A stretch of DNA of 37,529 bases from Lichtheimia corymbifera B2541 (lineage: Eukaryota; Mucoromycota; Mucoromycetes; Mucorales; Lichtheimiaceae), in the NCBI GenBank assembly GCA_000697475.1, contig JNEU01000653.1, positions 1 through 37,529 of the forward strand. The letters are read 5' to 3'. Below the pieces are notes generated by a model. It was not told the DNA's origin. It did not search any database and saw only the letters and a program-made list of their open reading frames with translations. Shown piece by piece: positions 1 to 12,750 of this stretch. The position numbers were made by a program, and so were the translations under genes. How positions within the stretch are numbered: position 1 is the first letter of the stretch; the number at the start of each line of letters is the position of its first letter.

Positions 1-775
1 AAATGTTCATAATGAACCATGCGGTTTTTAAATGAATGGAGTTGATCAGCATGTGCGAGAGTACCGTCTGACCAACTTTCAAGTGCGAGATTGGGAATCT
101 CAAGAAACTACATACTAAATGACTTCTTCATAAATCTGGCGCTTTCCCAATTTCCATCCGTCATAGTCAATCCCACATTATGCTCTCCCTTTCGAAATTT
201 TCAAATGAAGCATGGGTTCTTTATTAATACAAAGTTGTTCAGCATATCCTAGAGCATATTGTGTGAAAGTTTGAGGTTCGAGAGAGGCAATTCCAATGTT
301 ATGCATTGATATCAGTGTATATGGGTATGTCTGAACGCCCGACAGATTTTAATTTTTCACCTCTTCCACTTCCACTTTATTTCCCTCTTCTTCCCGTTCT
401 CAACGGTTGATGCATTCAAGTACAACTACTGCCAGCAAACGATTGCGCTGCGTCAACCCAACATGTCAATCCTACAACTGTCTTGATCCGGCTGTCTTTG
501 GCTGAATGGCAACTTCATGGCGTGTGCACCTCAATACAGCCCCACGTTTCTTGACACTACTTCTCTCCTCGACCGCAGCCAAACGTAACAGCATTCACAA
601 CCTTGGTCACTTCAGTACAACGCACGCTCTTGCACACAACCAACAGTAAAAGCTGGTGCTATTACTGCCTTGTCTCAAGTTACTTGCAGCATCCTGCCTT
701 GCAGCCTTTATTTACGTGTAGCAACTTGATTCAATAAATACGGGTCCTTATGGATGATGCCATATCAGCTATCAA
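1..775. repeat. Dispersed repeat, left copy
   Basis: This stretch aligns by eye, in the same orientation, with roughly 34987-35870. Shared landmarks in the same order are a TTGATCAGCATG block (43 here, about 35024 there), a GTGTGAAAGTTTGAGGTTCGA block (about 263 and 35247), a CACCTCTTCCACTT block (about 358 and 35344), and the words ATGGATGATG and CCATATCAGCTATCAAGTA near the end. A related second unit with TTGTTCAGCATAT begins about 189 bp after the first. There is no long ORF, target-site duplication or transposase, so I cannot assign a class. The window edge cuts it, so the true left boundary is unknown. Position 873-889 just beyond it carries a short GGAT microsatellite. Confidence 0.75.
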
Positions 776-925
776 GTATATCAATTGATACCAATCGATG
801 CTTTGATACGTTATATCCAAATGGTAGTTGTATTGGTCAATGTTAAACAAAGATATCATGATATATATACATAGATGGATGGATGGGGGGTTAAATTAGG
901 GTTGTCATGGTTGGTAATGGGGAGA

Positions 926-1873
926 TCACTTTTCATCGGTTACTGCTGCTGCTGGTTGTGAGGGACGTTCAACTTGCACACTTGGATCTTGACCAACGCG
1001 GATGGATGAAGGACCCACCGAGCTTAGCACATGGGATGGACCAGGGCTATCATTATATGCATCCACAGCTTGTTGATAGTAGCTCCTTGCAGGTTGATGC
1101 CATTGATGTTCCAACTCGTCCACCACATCACCCAAACGCACACTGCTGCGTGTATAGACCCGGCACATGGTTTGGATATCATGGTCCTTGCTGTCAAGCT
1201 TGGGTCGGATTTCCACCTTGACACGCTCATGCTCATAATCGCTTACAAAGAAAGATTTGACATAGTTGTAATAGGATTGCTCGCTATCGTGCAGGTAGTG
1301 CAAGTCAAACACGAGCTCAGTCGGTGGGTTCTCATGGTGTTGCTTGTCGTTGAACAAGTTGTACTCGACCACCAGATTCGCATGCTCTCGCATCCAATCG
1401 ATAATCTGTTTACGTGTGCCATAGAACACCCAACGTGATGTGTTGCCAGAGCTGGTCAATGAGATCTTGTCATGAAGCAATGGTGGAGGAACAACCCTTC
1501 CGGGCATAGACTCTATTATAGTCCCACCGGTTAAACACCACCCTTTGTAATAGTATTCCCTTATTATGCTTACCCATTTCATAGCCGACTGCAAATGTCA
1601 TGTTGTAAAATGTATGAGAGTATTTTTGAATAAAAGAAATGTAAAAAGACAAAGGCCTCGGTTGGATTTTATGTGAAAGAAGAGTGGATCGGAAATGGAT
1701 TTCCGGTTTCCATGATTTCTGTAGTGCACAAGTGGAACATGGATCGCAACAGAGTGCTCAGCTGGTGTTTGCTCTCCACTCACACGACCGAAACCATGCA
1801 GGCGGATCATGCAACATTTTTTTGTATCATAAGGACCATCTTCGATGCGTGCTCTTTTCATATCAACATCCAT
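926..1873 (-). CDS. Conserved-looking protein of unknown function, 273 aa, three exons
   Basis: I do not recognise the family. A consistent spliced model is exon 1 at 1784-1873, exon 2 at 1574-1718 and exon 3 at 926-1512. Donors are GTGAGT and GTAAGC, acceptors are CTACAG and ATAATAG, and all phases close to give 273 aa. The N-terminus is basic (MDVDMKRARIEDG), the middle has aromatic-rich segments, and a block around GNTSRWVFYGTRKQIIDWM is followed by a charged region and a low-complexity Ser/Pro/Gln tail. No signal peptide or clear membrane helix is visible. An unspliced reading from a TTG at 1594 is possible but starts exactly at an acceptor-like CAG and lacks an ATG. It lies tandem with, and downstream of, the dehydrogenase gene on the same strand. 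The gene is probably real, but its function is open. Confidence 0.6.
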
Positions 1874-2267
1874 TCCATTCCATTCCTATGCATTATCGTT
1901 GCTGTGCAACAAGAAAGATGACCATCCCTATACGTTTTGTTGTCAACAGAAGAAAGAAAAAAGACGAGGTAGCATTTGCCATCATCCCATGAACCAATAG
2001 CTATTTTTGCTCAGCGGATGTCTGCCTTGTAACCGATTTGGTTGGCCAAGTGTCTCCCGGCCAGCCACATTGGCAGGGATCAACAGCGCCACTTGGCTCA
2101 TCCCCCATTACATGATACAATGAATGCTGTAACCCTGTTGATGACGTGAGCCCACGTATATAAATTAGATTCGGATACAAATTGCGTTTTATTTTTCTAT
2201 ACAAGGAGATGGGGATATGATCGCGAAAAGGATGGAGATGACAAAAGACAAGGTGTAGTTAAAGCTC

Positions 2268-3457
<1,190 letters not shown>

Positions 3458-4637
3458 GATAAATAAAAGTAAGAAGAGAGTGTGGGGTTATAAAGAAGCT
3501 TTGGAGGGAAATGGCTGCTTTTATACCTATAACACGACCACAATTCGAATAAGTCAGCAAGTTTAGCGGAATAACAAATTCTCTTTCCCAAGCAGGCGTG
3601 CATTGACAGCCGATTTGTAAGGAAGATCACCCGCTTAAGCTTTGCGCTTTCACACACTTACACATTTATTCTCTCCCTCTCTCCCTTCTTCCCTCCCCCT
3701 TTTAGTGTGGTGCATTACATTCACATCATCAACCTGTTTAACTTGTATACATACATCACCTGGAACATGCCCCCTTGAAAAATGTAGGCTTTGTTGTGTA
3801 AATCCACCAACACATATACTATATGACAAATGTCATATACCCACCCCACAACATTGGCATGATTGAAAGTATAGTGATTACATTAGCTCAGATTTGTGCT
3901 CCTAGAAACTCAGTCAAAAATATAAGTAAGCGGAAACCAATACCGTAAATAAACGAAGTCAGGGTCTTGAAAATCATATGGTCACCATGGCAACAACCTG
4001 AGATCATTCTGATAACTGCGTGCAAATGACCAAATACTATGTCGTATCTTCCATGAATGCACCATAGAAGAATTATGGCTACTATAGTGTAGTTTTATTA
4101 CATTGTCTCAACCGCATGCACCATAGTAGTTGGCCAACACACTAAAAAATCTATATAATCCAACCTGCTTTAGGACTACAACTATAATGTGGTTTTTATA
4201 TGAAGGATTTTTCGTTGACGAGAGAGATGTTCTGTAATCAAATAAAAGCGAATCAGTGATGCCATCGAGCCCACTCATCTAGAAAAGATCTTGTTAGTAT
4301 CAATGAATGCTTCTTTTGCATAAGATATCTTTGCTGAAGATAAATCTCATGGCCGCAATGGAGCAGTGCCACCGATGTGTGAAGCACAAAACAGTTCATG
4401 TTGTATTGTAACATGGCATCAACCAATCCTCCTCGCAAACTCCTAGGACATTGATCCAACAACCTCCTTGGAAAAGACACTATCTAAGCATCGTACCATT
4501 CACATTGACCATTCAATAATCCTTTAAAGTTGTGCATGATATGCATTGATTGATAGGTAGATGGGCTTTATTGAATGAGATACCGCTTGCTGATCGAACC
4601 TAATTAGTCCGCCTTACTTCCTTTTGCCTTCAATGAT
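3458..4637. other. Divergent intergenic region, no gene supported
   Basis: This is the 1.2-kb spacer between the dehydrogenase (-) and PIG-P (+). It contains pyrimidine-rich tracts (about 3660-3710) and AT-rich sequence. A 75-codon minus-strand ORF at 4253-4480 ends near a CTAAC plus TTTTCTAG acceptor-like stretch, but it has no recognisable domain and no convincing donor, so I do not call it a gene. Promoters of both flanking genes must lie here; I could not single out elements. Confidence 0.6.
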
Positions 4638-5793
4638 ATGAAAAGAACCAGATTTGACCGCACTGTTGATGACAGCCATAGCAACAATGACTCGGCTTCT
4701 GAGGATACGCCATCGCTATTGACTTCACGATCCACACCATCCTTACCGGCACTCGTGAATTATGCATTGCTTGCAACGTTATCGAAGCGACCACAGTCAA
4801 TGACCATGCACCGTGGATCTAGCCAACAAGCGTCGTCACCAATTCCTGAACGTAGCGTGCAAGTAGGGTCTGGCATTGCTGCTTGAGTAATAACTAACGG
4901 CTGTGGTACATTAGGCCTTTGGTTCGACGTAACTCGTTTAGCAGCTTCCTCACTAAAAAGTATGGACACACCAAGTCAACGCGACCTCCCGTGCCCGTCA
5001 AGATTATGGAATTCAATCCACCAACTCGCAAAGGTCATCGGCCTCGATCGTATTCAGAGTGAGCTTTAACGATATAACATATAAAGTCTGCCAAAATAAC
5101 TTATTGAGGATTATGTAGAGTACCAGCTATACCGCCACCTGTGGAACGTGCCCCACCTGTTGCCATGACAAACAAGACGCCGATCTACGAATACTATGGT
5201 TTCGTCATGTATCTCGTGTCATTTGTTGGATTAGGTATCTATCAAGGGAACATGATTCGTCATTATGCCTTCGCTTACATGGCTGTGTGTACCCAGGCAT
5301 TTACCTGATTTGGGCGTATGTACCTGACGAGATTCTTCACAGCTTGGGCATCACTTATTATCCTAAACGGTAAGAAAGGCTGATATTATTATTCTTCACC
5401 TGGGGTGCTGACATATACTTTTATAGGTATTGGGCTTTGGCAGTTCCAATATGGTTGATGACATTGGTGTGGTTTATCTTTATTTCATTTATGAGCATCA
5501 ATCTTATGAACACAGCACCATTTGACTCGTTCCATTGCATCACAGGTCAGTTGAACATGAAAGGAAATTTGATTGATGGGTTGTCTAATATCGATCAATC
5601 AGATGAACATGCCAACGTCATGACAGAAGACTATCAAGAGAGGCCAGATGACTGGACACCCGAGTTGCATGATATACCCATCAGCGTGGTCAATGCGTTC
5701 TTATACCAACAGCAACCAATGGGATACAAAAATGAGGATATGGATAGTTTAGATGAGCACCTTACATTACGTCGGAAGACAAAACGCGATTAA
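4638..5793 (+). CDS. GPI19: PIG-P/GPI19, subunit of the GPI-GlcNAc transferase complex
   Basis: The product is a subunit of the ER complex that transfers GlcNAc from UDP-GlcNAc to phosphatidylinositol, the first step of GPI-anchor synthesis. The model has exons 4638-4867, 4915-5058, 5119-5234, 5297-5369 and 5427-5793 (309 aa). The PIG-P core is clear: YEYYGFVMYLVSFVGL is a first membrane hairpin helix, then comes a loop IWAYVPDEILHSLGITYYP, then RYWALAVPIWLMTLVWF as the second helix followed by NTAPFDS. A C-terminal block PELHDIPISVVN is also typical of the family. Two features differ from short PIG-P proteins. There is a roughly 130-residue Ser/Thr/Pro-rich cytosolic-looking N-terminal extension and an acidic insert after the second helix. 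The exon 1/2 junction uses a weak GTCTGG donor and is the least certain part; the later junctions are consensus and in phase. Confidence 0.9.
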
Positions 5794-6065
5794 ATAGACA
5801 ACTTGCCTCTATCAATGATTGTTTGCTACATGATGATTGACACAAAGCATGTTAACGTGCCTTTTTACATTTAAACTTTGCATCTTCACCAAGCTGATCT
5901 AGTCGCATGTCGTTATTACATCTTTGTTTACCTTACTTGGTATACTTTACTTCTGGAATATCCTCTGCAGGTGGATATATATGGATAGGCATCATGTGAG
6001 TTGGGCCCATGTTAATGGGGGAACAAAGTAGCATTGGGATATCCCGGAAAAAATATGTGCATGAG

Positions 6066-6141
6066 AGATAGGGAAAGGATAGATAAGAAATTATCCCACT
6101 GCCTCGATTCGTGAATATGTCATAGCATGATGTATATAAAA
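6066..6141 (+). promoter_or_regulatory. Glutamine synthetase promoter: GATA sites and TATA box
   Basis: A TATATAAAA box lies at about 6132-6140, some 60-70 nt before the start codon at 6202. Two HGATAR words, AGATAG (6066-6071) and AGATAA (6081-6086), lie 45-70 nt upstream of it. In fungi AreA/Nit2/Gln3-type GATA factors bind HGATAR sites in nitrogen genes, and GLN1 is a classical target. Nitrogen control here is an inference from spacing and known biology. Confidence 0.55.
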
Positions 6142-6201
6142 GGCGAGAGAAAAAGCAACGCCGTAACGGAATCAACATCTCTCTTTTCCTTTTCGCTTAT
6201 C

Positions 6202-7403
6202 ATGGCTGTAGTGTCAAACGCTCCACTTTTATCAAAGTATCTTAATCTTGATCAAAAAGGCTCAGTACAAGTTGAGTATGTTTGGATCGATGGTTTCAAT
6301 CAACTGCGAAGCAAAACAAAAACCGTGAACAAGAAGCCAACCTCTGCTGCTGATTTACCCGAATGGAATTTCGATGGCTCTTCTACAGGTCAAGCTGAAG
6401 GCCATGATTCGGATGTTTTAATCAAGCCAGTAGCGATGTTCAATGATCCATTCCGTGGTGGTAACAACAAGTTTGTCCTTTGCGAAACCTTTAATCCTGA
6501 TGGTACCCCTCATAAAACCAACCATCGCCATGCATGTAACAAGATCATGCAAGCTCACGCCGATTCACATCCATGGTTTGGTATTGAGCAAGAGTATATG
6601 TTCATTGATCCTCAGATCCAAAAGCCTTATGGATGGCCCCAACATGGTTATCCAGAGCCACAGGTAAGCATATCAACATGGACGATACATTCTCCTCGGG
6701 ATAATTTATTAACACTCTTCTACATATGTTGAATAGGGCAAGTATTACTGTGGCGTGGGTGCAGGCAAGATCTTTGGTCGCGATATCGTTGAAGCACATT
6801 ATCGTGCATGTTTATATGCTGGTATCAATATTTCTGGTGTCAACGCAGAAGTTGCCCCTGGTCAATTCGAATTCCAAGTCGGGCCATGCGAAGGGATTGA
6901 AGGTGAGAACAAAAAACAGTAGAGGGATCAAGAAAACATTGCTGACATCAATAATAATAGGCGGTGATCATTTATGGGCCGCACGTTATCTCTTGGACCG
7001 CGTGAGTGAAGACTTTGGTGTTGCAGTGACGATTCATCCTAAGCCTGTTCAGGGTGATTGGAATGGTGCAGGCTGTCATACAAACTTTTCTACCAAAGAA
7101 ATGCGTGAAGAAGGGGGTATTAAAGCTATTGAAAAGGCTATTGGCAAGATGGCTAAACGTCACCTGGAGCATATTGCTGTTTACGGCGAGGACAATGACC
7201 AGCGCTTAACAGGACGACATGAAACCGGGCACATTGGTACATTCAACTATGGCGTGGCTAACCGTGGTGCATCTATCCGTATCCCACGTCATGTTGGCAA
7301 AGAAGGCAAGGGTTATCTTGAAGACCGCCGACCAGCATCTAACATTGATCCTTATCGTGTCACTGGTATCATTGTTGAGACGACTTTTCTCCCCGACAAC
7401 TAA
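6202..7403 (+). CDS. GLN1: Glutamine synthetase, eukaryotic type II, 356 aa
   Basis: The enzyme makes glutamine from glutamate, ammonium and ATP. It acts in the cytosol and, in this family, as a decamer. Three exons (6202-6663, 6737-6902, 6961-7403) give 356 aa, the usual size for GSII. The start is the ATG in the context ATCATGG, since the upstream in-frame ATG at 6127 would lie before or at the TATA box. Visible family motifs are the beta-Grasp block ending [10 protein letters not shown], the metal/ATP-site segments GIEQEYMF and [24 protein letters not shown], and the GRHETG loop with the catalytic-site region. All expected active-site blocks are intact. The intron 2 junction yields GIEGGDHLW, where many homologues have a slightly longer linker; both splice sites (GTGAGA, AATAATAG) are plausible. 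Confidence 0.97.
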
Positions 7404-7581
7404 AGGAATGATGATGATAATGTAGCCATATAATAGCTGCTTGTAAATTACAAAGAGAATAATGTGATCAATGTAGATACAATATTAGTCTAATGAATCG
7501 TGCAGTATGATTTACCAATTTAAAGCAGCGGTCGGGTTCTAGGTGCATGTCTTTTCCCTCCTTTCCTTTTCTTCTTGAATC

Positions 7582-9130
7582 ATGTTACGCACAAGCCGAT
7601 ATGTTTATTTCATAGGCGTTGTTGTGCTCTTTACTTTAATCTTTTATCTTGTTCCAAGGTTGCAGCAACCATCACTAAGCCAACAGCAAAAAGGATCTGT
7701 ACAGCAACAACAACACCCACCAGCAACGCCACAAAACTATGGCCAACAATACAACGACGGGCAGGCACCCACTCGTTATTTCTCTTGGCTTCCTCATGGG
7801 TACGCAATGACTGAATGGTTTATTGATAAAGTAATCTAATGGGCACAATGGAACATATATATAGAGAGTTTGCCGAGCAGCATGAAGCATTCCGGAATGC
7901 GATTCGGATAGCTTATGAGACAAAGCGTATCATGGTAGCACCCAAGTTACGTCTAGGCCACCCGTATCCATGGCAACCGTTCGAGCAATTGAAACAACGA
8001 TACGAAGCCCAAGACAAGAAAGTACTTCGACAATTATGTCGTAGTGGCAGAGAGGACTGGCGCACACAGCTTGAGCCTTGTGATACACTTGATGAATGGA
8101 TGGAAATTAGCTGGTCATCACTTTTCAACTTGCGAGCACTGGAAGAAGAATTTGGAGTACGTGTGATGGAATGGCCTAATCCAGCGATACCTGTTGATCA
8201 AGGCGTTGTGGTGGATCCCATGAGTTATGCAGCCAATGGAAGCAGCATTGAGCATGGTGCCATCGTTATGCAACCTGCAGAACCATTGACGAGTCCTCTC
8301 AAGAAGTATCTCAGCTCGGATGACCTCATTGCTCTTGATGCTCCGTTTATCCAATTTGGCGCCCTTTCTTCAGCAGCCCGATATAGGACTCGCCACAGCA
8401 AAGGTCAGTCCGCTTTGAGGCGCGCGCTCAACAGCCGATTGTTTGTGACACCCGATCAGCTGCGCCCACTTTCATATGCTGCTGATCAAATCTCTCAAGC
8501 ATTGGGTGGTCGATCTCGCTACAGTGCATTGCATCTTAATCTTCGACAACAACTGGAACGAAGCGAACATTCTCCTCAAAAGGTGATGGAGGCTTCAGTC
8601 ATGGAAATCTTTGGTGACATTCCAATCAATCAAGCTGTTTCAGCCGCTATGCTTGTCCAACCATCACGCCTCGCTGACATGGTCAACCAAACAGGCTCAC
8701 CCGAATTACTCGATGCATGTGTCGAATATAGAAATACAATCGACAAGCGTTACCCTATTTATTATCTTGTCAACGACGTAACGAATGATCCAAAGACACA
8801 ACTCGATCTTTTCGGCCCATTATATCGGTCATTCCCTTGTGTATTCTCGAAGCAAGATCTCATGCAATGGGGACGTTTGAATAAGGATTGGGCAGCTGAG
8901 ATTAAAGAAGAAGAAGCAGGAGGAGACCCCAAGGATACAACAAAGTATGAGGATGTGCTGGCACCCATCTTGGACATTTTAGTGGCTTCAAGAGGTAAGG
9001 AGGAATTGCAATAGCATCATCATGACATGTTGCTGATATATATCCTTTTCTCTTTGTAATAGCATACTCGTTCTTTGAGATACCACAGACAGGATTAACG
9101 CGATTTATGGCATGGCAGCCCAAACAATAA
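7582..9130 (+). CDS. Type II membrane O-fucosyltransferase-like protein, 471 aa
   Basis: Three exons (7582-7799, 7865-8994, 9063-9130) close in phase. The N-terminus is short and basic and is followed by a single hydrophobic helix (residues 7-24), then a Gln/Pro-rich stem, the layout of a Golgi/ER type II glycosyltransferase. Splicing joins WLPHG to EFAEQHEAFRNAIRIA, recreating the family's PHG/S-x-F-x-x-Q plus helix at the start of the catalytic region. The segment RYSALHLNLR (around 291-300) matches the HxR donor-binding loop of the GDP-fucose protein O-fucosyltransferase superfamily, and the last exon restores SRAYSFFEIPQTG, the family's SxAxxF-type C-terminal element. The assignment rests on motifs; the sugar donor and acceptor are unknown. 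The next ATG at 7839 lies inside the first intron and should not be used as the start. Confidence 0.72.
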
Positions 9131-9312
9131 TAATAAAATCACATTTCTTACATCATTATTGCGATAAAAGAATGGAAGGGTATCGAAGATTGCGTGAAAC
9201 AATAAGCACTGTGTTTCACAAATGGGGGCAGTTTGCATGAATCAATAAACAAGGGTCCATAGTATGCATTTTCTTTCTTTGTTTTCTTTCTATCAGTTTA
9301 AATATACAAATC

Positions 9313-11128
9313 ATGCTACCCACACGTATTCCAGTGAATAGGATTATCATGTCTCGTCGATATAATACAGCAGTACCTCCTCCTGGTGGCAGTGGCGGTG
9401 GTGGTAGTGGGGGAAAGTTGACAGCATTGGCTGCTGTGGTACTTGGTGCAGCAGGTTACATGTATTACAGTAAACAAAGAAACTTGGATGGTAAGACAAT
9501 CAACACTAGTTTATTGTTATTTACGATGATTGACGCTATCTACTGAATCAGATGCTGCACATCATGGACAACCCATTTTGACAACGCCACCTATTCCATC
9601 TCGTGGTGCTTCACCGCCGACAACTACGACTACTACTGGCGCCACTCATGTCACGTCGACGCATGCACAATTGGCCCGAGACCATTTACAAGCAACTGGT
9701 ACTGAGATCAAGCATATGGCCCAGGATGCTGAGAATCGAGTCGTCAATGCTGCCGAAAATGCTGAACGACATGTAAAGAACACGGCATCAGATGTTGAAC
9801 ATCGAGTGAAGGAAGATGCACATGAACTTGCTGATAAGGCTGATACATTTGCAGTCGAGCATCATCTCAAAGCACATGGTGAACGGTCAGCCGAAAGCGT
9901 TGTACAACAAGACACTGCCAATAAATCTGTGGATGGTATCGTGGCTGATGCAAGTGCATGGTCGAATCCAGAAGCGCACGCCAAATACGAGGAAGCCAAG
10001 GATCGCGTAGAAAACAAATGGAACCAAGCCAAACAAGATGTGCATGAAACTGCTGACCGAGCAAGTTCAGCTTGGCAACAGACCAAATCCGACGTCAAAT
10101 CCACTGCTGATAAAGCGCAACAAAAGACGGATGAACTATCACGTGAAGCATCATCAACATGGCAAAAGACAAAGCAAGATGCCAAGGAAACTGCTGGCCA
10201 AGCAGGTGCTGCATTGGATGAAAAGACGAGCCGAGCTGCCAACCAAGCCGAATCATGGTGGAATCAAACCAAGGCCAATGTCGAGGAAACAGCCAACGAA
10301 GCTGCTAATCGTGTTGATGCAGCATGGCAGAAAACCAAACAGGATACTGAGAGTGCTGTCAACCAAGCCAATGCTGCATGGGATCGAACTGCCAATGATG
10401 TCGAGAACAAGTGGCAACAAACTAAACGGGATGCTGAGAAAGCTGTCAACGACGCCAATGCTGAGTGGGAACATGTAAAAAAGGAGACACGTGAACAAGT
10501 TGACAAGGCGGGCCGAGATATTGATTCATCATGGCAACGCACCAAGAATGAAGCCGATAATGCCTGGCAACAAACCAAAAAGGATGCGGATGAACTTGGC
10601 CGACGTGCCGAATCAGCTTGGGAGAAAACCAAAAAGGATGCAGATCAACTTGGTCGATATGCTGAATCATCTTGGGAACAAACTAAAAAGGATGCTTCTG
10701 CTGCTGCACATCAAGTGGAAGACAAGATGGATAACGCTGCCCATGACCTCTCCTACAAGTGGGAAGATACAAAACATGATGCTCGCGCCAAAGCCCAACA
10801 AGTGGATTCATCGTGGCAACAAACGAAACAAGATACAGCTGCCAAGGCCGATAGAGCTGCTTCTCAAATTGGATCGACTATTGACCAAGGCAAACAAGAT
10901 GCTAGTGCCAAATTGGACCAAACTCGACGAGATGCAAACAATGCTGTGGATAAAGCAGAAACCAAATGGGAGCACTGGAAATCTGAAATCCGTGATGAAG
11001 CCCAAAGACTCCGTGGCAACGCAGCTGAAACATATGAGGAAGCAAAAGAAAAGTTGGATCTGGATCATGGCAACCGAAAACCAGCAAGACAAGTGGTTGA
11101 AGAAGAACGTGGAGACAGCAAATTGTAG
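9313..11128 (+). CDS. Membrane-tethered LEA-like/apolipoprotein-like repeat protein, 584 aa
   Basis: Two exons (9313-9490, 9552-11128; donor GTAAGA, acceptor AATCAG) give 584 aa. The first 60 residues hold an Arg-rich, acid-free start (MLPTRIPVNRIIMSRRYN), a Gly-rich linker and one hydrophobic helix (about 36-52), resembling a mitochondrial presequence plus inner-membrane anchor. The rest is almost entirely charged and Ala-rich amphipathic helix. About 15 units carry the signature W-x-x-T-K-x-D-A, spaced mostly 18, 19, 22 or 29 residues apart, for example AWQQTKKDADELGRRAES followed at once by AWEKTKKDADQLGRYAES. Hydrophilic 11-mer-type repeats are typical of group 3 LEA proteins and of lipid-binding apolipoprotein helices. 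Desiccation or membrane protection is an inference. A second possible start is the Met at codon 13. It converges on LAG1, with 236 bp between stop codons. Confidence 0.8.
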
Positions 11129-11364
11129 AAAAAACAAAAGAAAACGCAAGAAAGAGTTGATGTCTTTTTTGAATCTAAAAGCAGACAACTATAAACACAA
11201 TAATACTATCATAGTATACAAGTTTTTTGGGTTTTTTGTTTTGGGGCAAGTGGAATCTTATTTACTGCAACTTCTTCTTCTCTTTGGACTTTTCCCTTTG
11301 TCTAGAAAACGAGAGAGTTTTAGTCCGTTGATCCCGAGAAATACCATCATCCATGCACCTATAC

Positions 11365-12750
11365 TTACATTTCCTCCTCATCCTCATCATCACTACGAGT
11401 ATCCTCGGCCCCCTTTCCTTGAATGACTCGGTAGACCACCTTAACAATCATGCTGAACCAGTAGATCATGATACAATCCAACAGCAAGAACAATGTCAGG
11501 TACATCTTCTGTGTCGATGGCGTAAAGTATTTGCCCTTCTCAGGCTCCCATTTCATATCGAGGTATTTGTGTGGTTCAACTATGCATCACCCATCCATGT
11601 CAATTTCCTCTTCCTCCTAGACCCGCCCTAATCCTTATCCATTGACTTACATGCGGTTGCCCATATGATGACTGTGAAGAATCCATGTCGTGTGATTGGC
11701 CATGCAATAGCGAATGCAGCAAAAGTCATATCGCACAAGGTGGAGAAATCCAGGTACTTGAGAATCTTGGCCAACTGGATATGCATATGTCGTACACAAA
11801 TATGTCAAAAAAAGAAAAAGAATCACCCGATATAGCTAAAAAACGCTTACCGATAACAGCAAATCCGATAAATCCATTGAACAGAGTACTGCATTGCCAA
11901 TACGCGTAAAGTTGGTGTAATAGCTGGATACAAGCAAAGTGATGGTGATGACGTGATGGGTGACCATGGCGAAGTGATCTTTTCTTCGTTTTTCAACGTG
12001 AAGGGCGTATAGTTGTTGGATAAAGAAAGCTGTTTGCATGAGGTAATAGCTCTTGATATCGCGTTTCATCATGATATGGGGATAATCGATCCAGAAATAA
12101 GACGTATTGAACCAGTAAGGGCTGTGATACATGAGATACTAGCAACAATGAACGTCTCGGTTAAATAAAACAATCACCTTCCATTCCTTTCCTTCCACTG
12201 ACAATATTCATCCTCTCCAACCCCCGGTTATTCCCCGCTACCATCACCATCCGTGCTTACCATTCCCCAGATCCAGAATACGGCATAGTAGGTGAACATG
12301 AATCCTTGCTCTGCAAATCGTTGGCGTTTATCAAACGGTGTGATGCCAGTCAACCTTGCAAACGGATGAAAGATATATTTGATGAAGAACGCGCGTAGAA
12401 ACGTAAAGGCGACCACCCAAAAACCAATAAAGTAAATGTCGTCGTTGCCCTTGTCGTATGCATCCGGCCCGATCTTGTATGATAGCAGTAGACACCGTGT
12501 TGCCAGTGGTGACCCTGCCCACCAACTTCCAATAGCCAAAAGACATATGAGACCCGTTATCTCTATACCAAATAGAGTCTGGACATTAATACCAACGAAA
12601 ATACGCGTAGAGTGTGGCGCGTGCACCATTCCAAGTTCATGATGTGCACCATGGCGTTTTGTTACCGAGTTCAAAATTAAGTAAACGTTCTGTCATGCTC
12701 TCATTCTGGACATGAGCCTTGAGTGACTTGAGTGGTTTCTCTTGTGTCAT
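11365..12750 (-). CDS. LAG1: Ceramide synthase (sphingosine N-acyltransferase), TLC domain, 337 aa
   Basis: The product is an ER multi-pass enzyme that N-acylates sphingoid bases to ceramide. Five exons (12666-12750, 12261-12562, 11851-12138, 11651-11774, 11365-11579) join in phase to 337 aa. The Lag1 motif is intact: HH at 190-191 in VTHHVITITLLVSSYYTN, then TRIGNAVLCSMDLSDLLL with conserved Asp 218 and 221, and later LAKILKYLDF and WPITRHGFF. At least five hydrophobic segments are evident. The C-terminus is a short acidic tail (DTRSDDEDEEEM), typical of cytosolic ceramide-synthase tails that are phosphorylated by CK2 in yeast and mammals. Phosphorylation here is inferred. Exon 1 encodes only 28 residues; its donor GTAACA is slightly off consensus but the phase match is exact. 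Confidence 0.93.

Noticed and set aside
240..300. GGTTCGAG words as tRNA T-loops
   Set aside because: They belong to the dispersed repeat; no acceptor stem or anticodon arm surrounds them.
4253..4480. 75-codon minus-strand ORF with a nearby acceptor-like sequence
   Set aside because: No matching donor gives a recognisable product, and the composition is not clearly coding.
7839..7864. Start of the O-fucosyltransferase-like gene at 7839
   Set aside because: This ATG is inside the first intron. Joining 7799 to 7865 recovers the signal anchor and the conserved PHGEF block.
10491..11426. 311-codon plus-strand ORF rich in Lys, Met and Asn
   Set aside because: It lies in a second frame of the repetitive LEA-like gene. 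Its repeats mirror the repeats of the true frame and it has no start context or domain.
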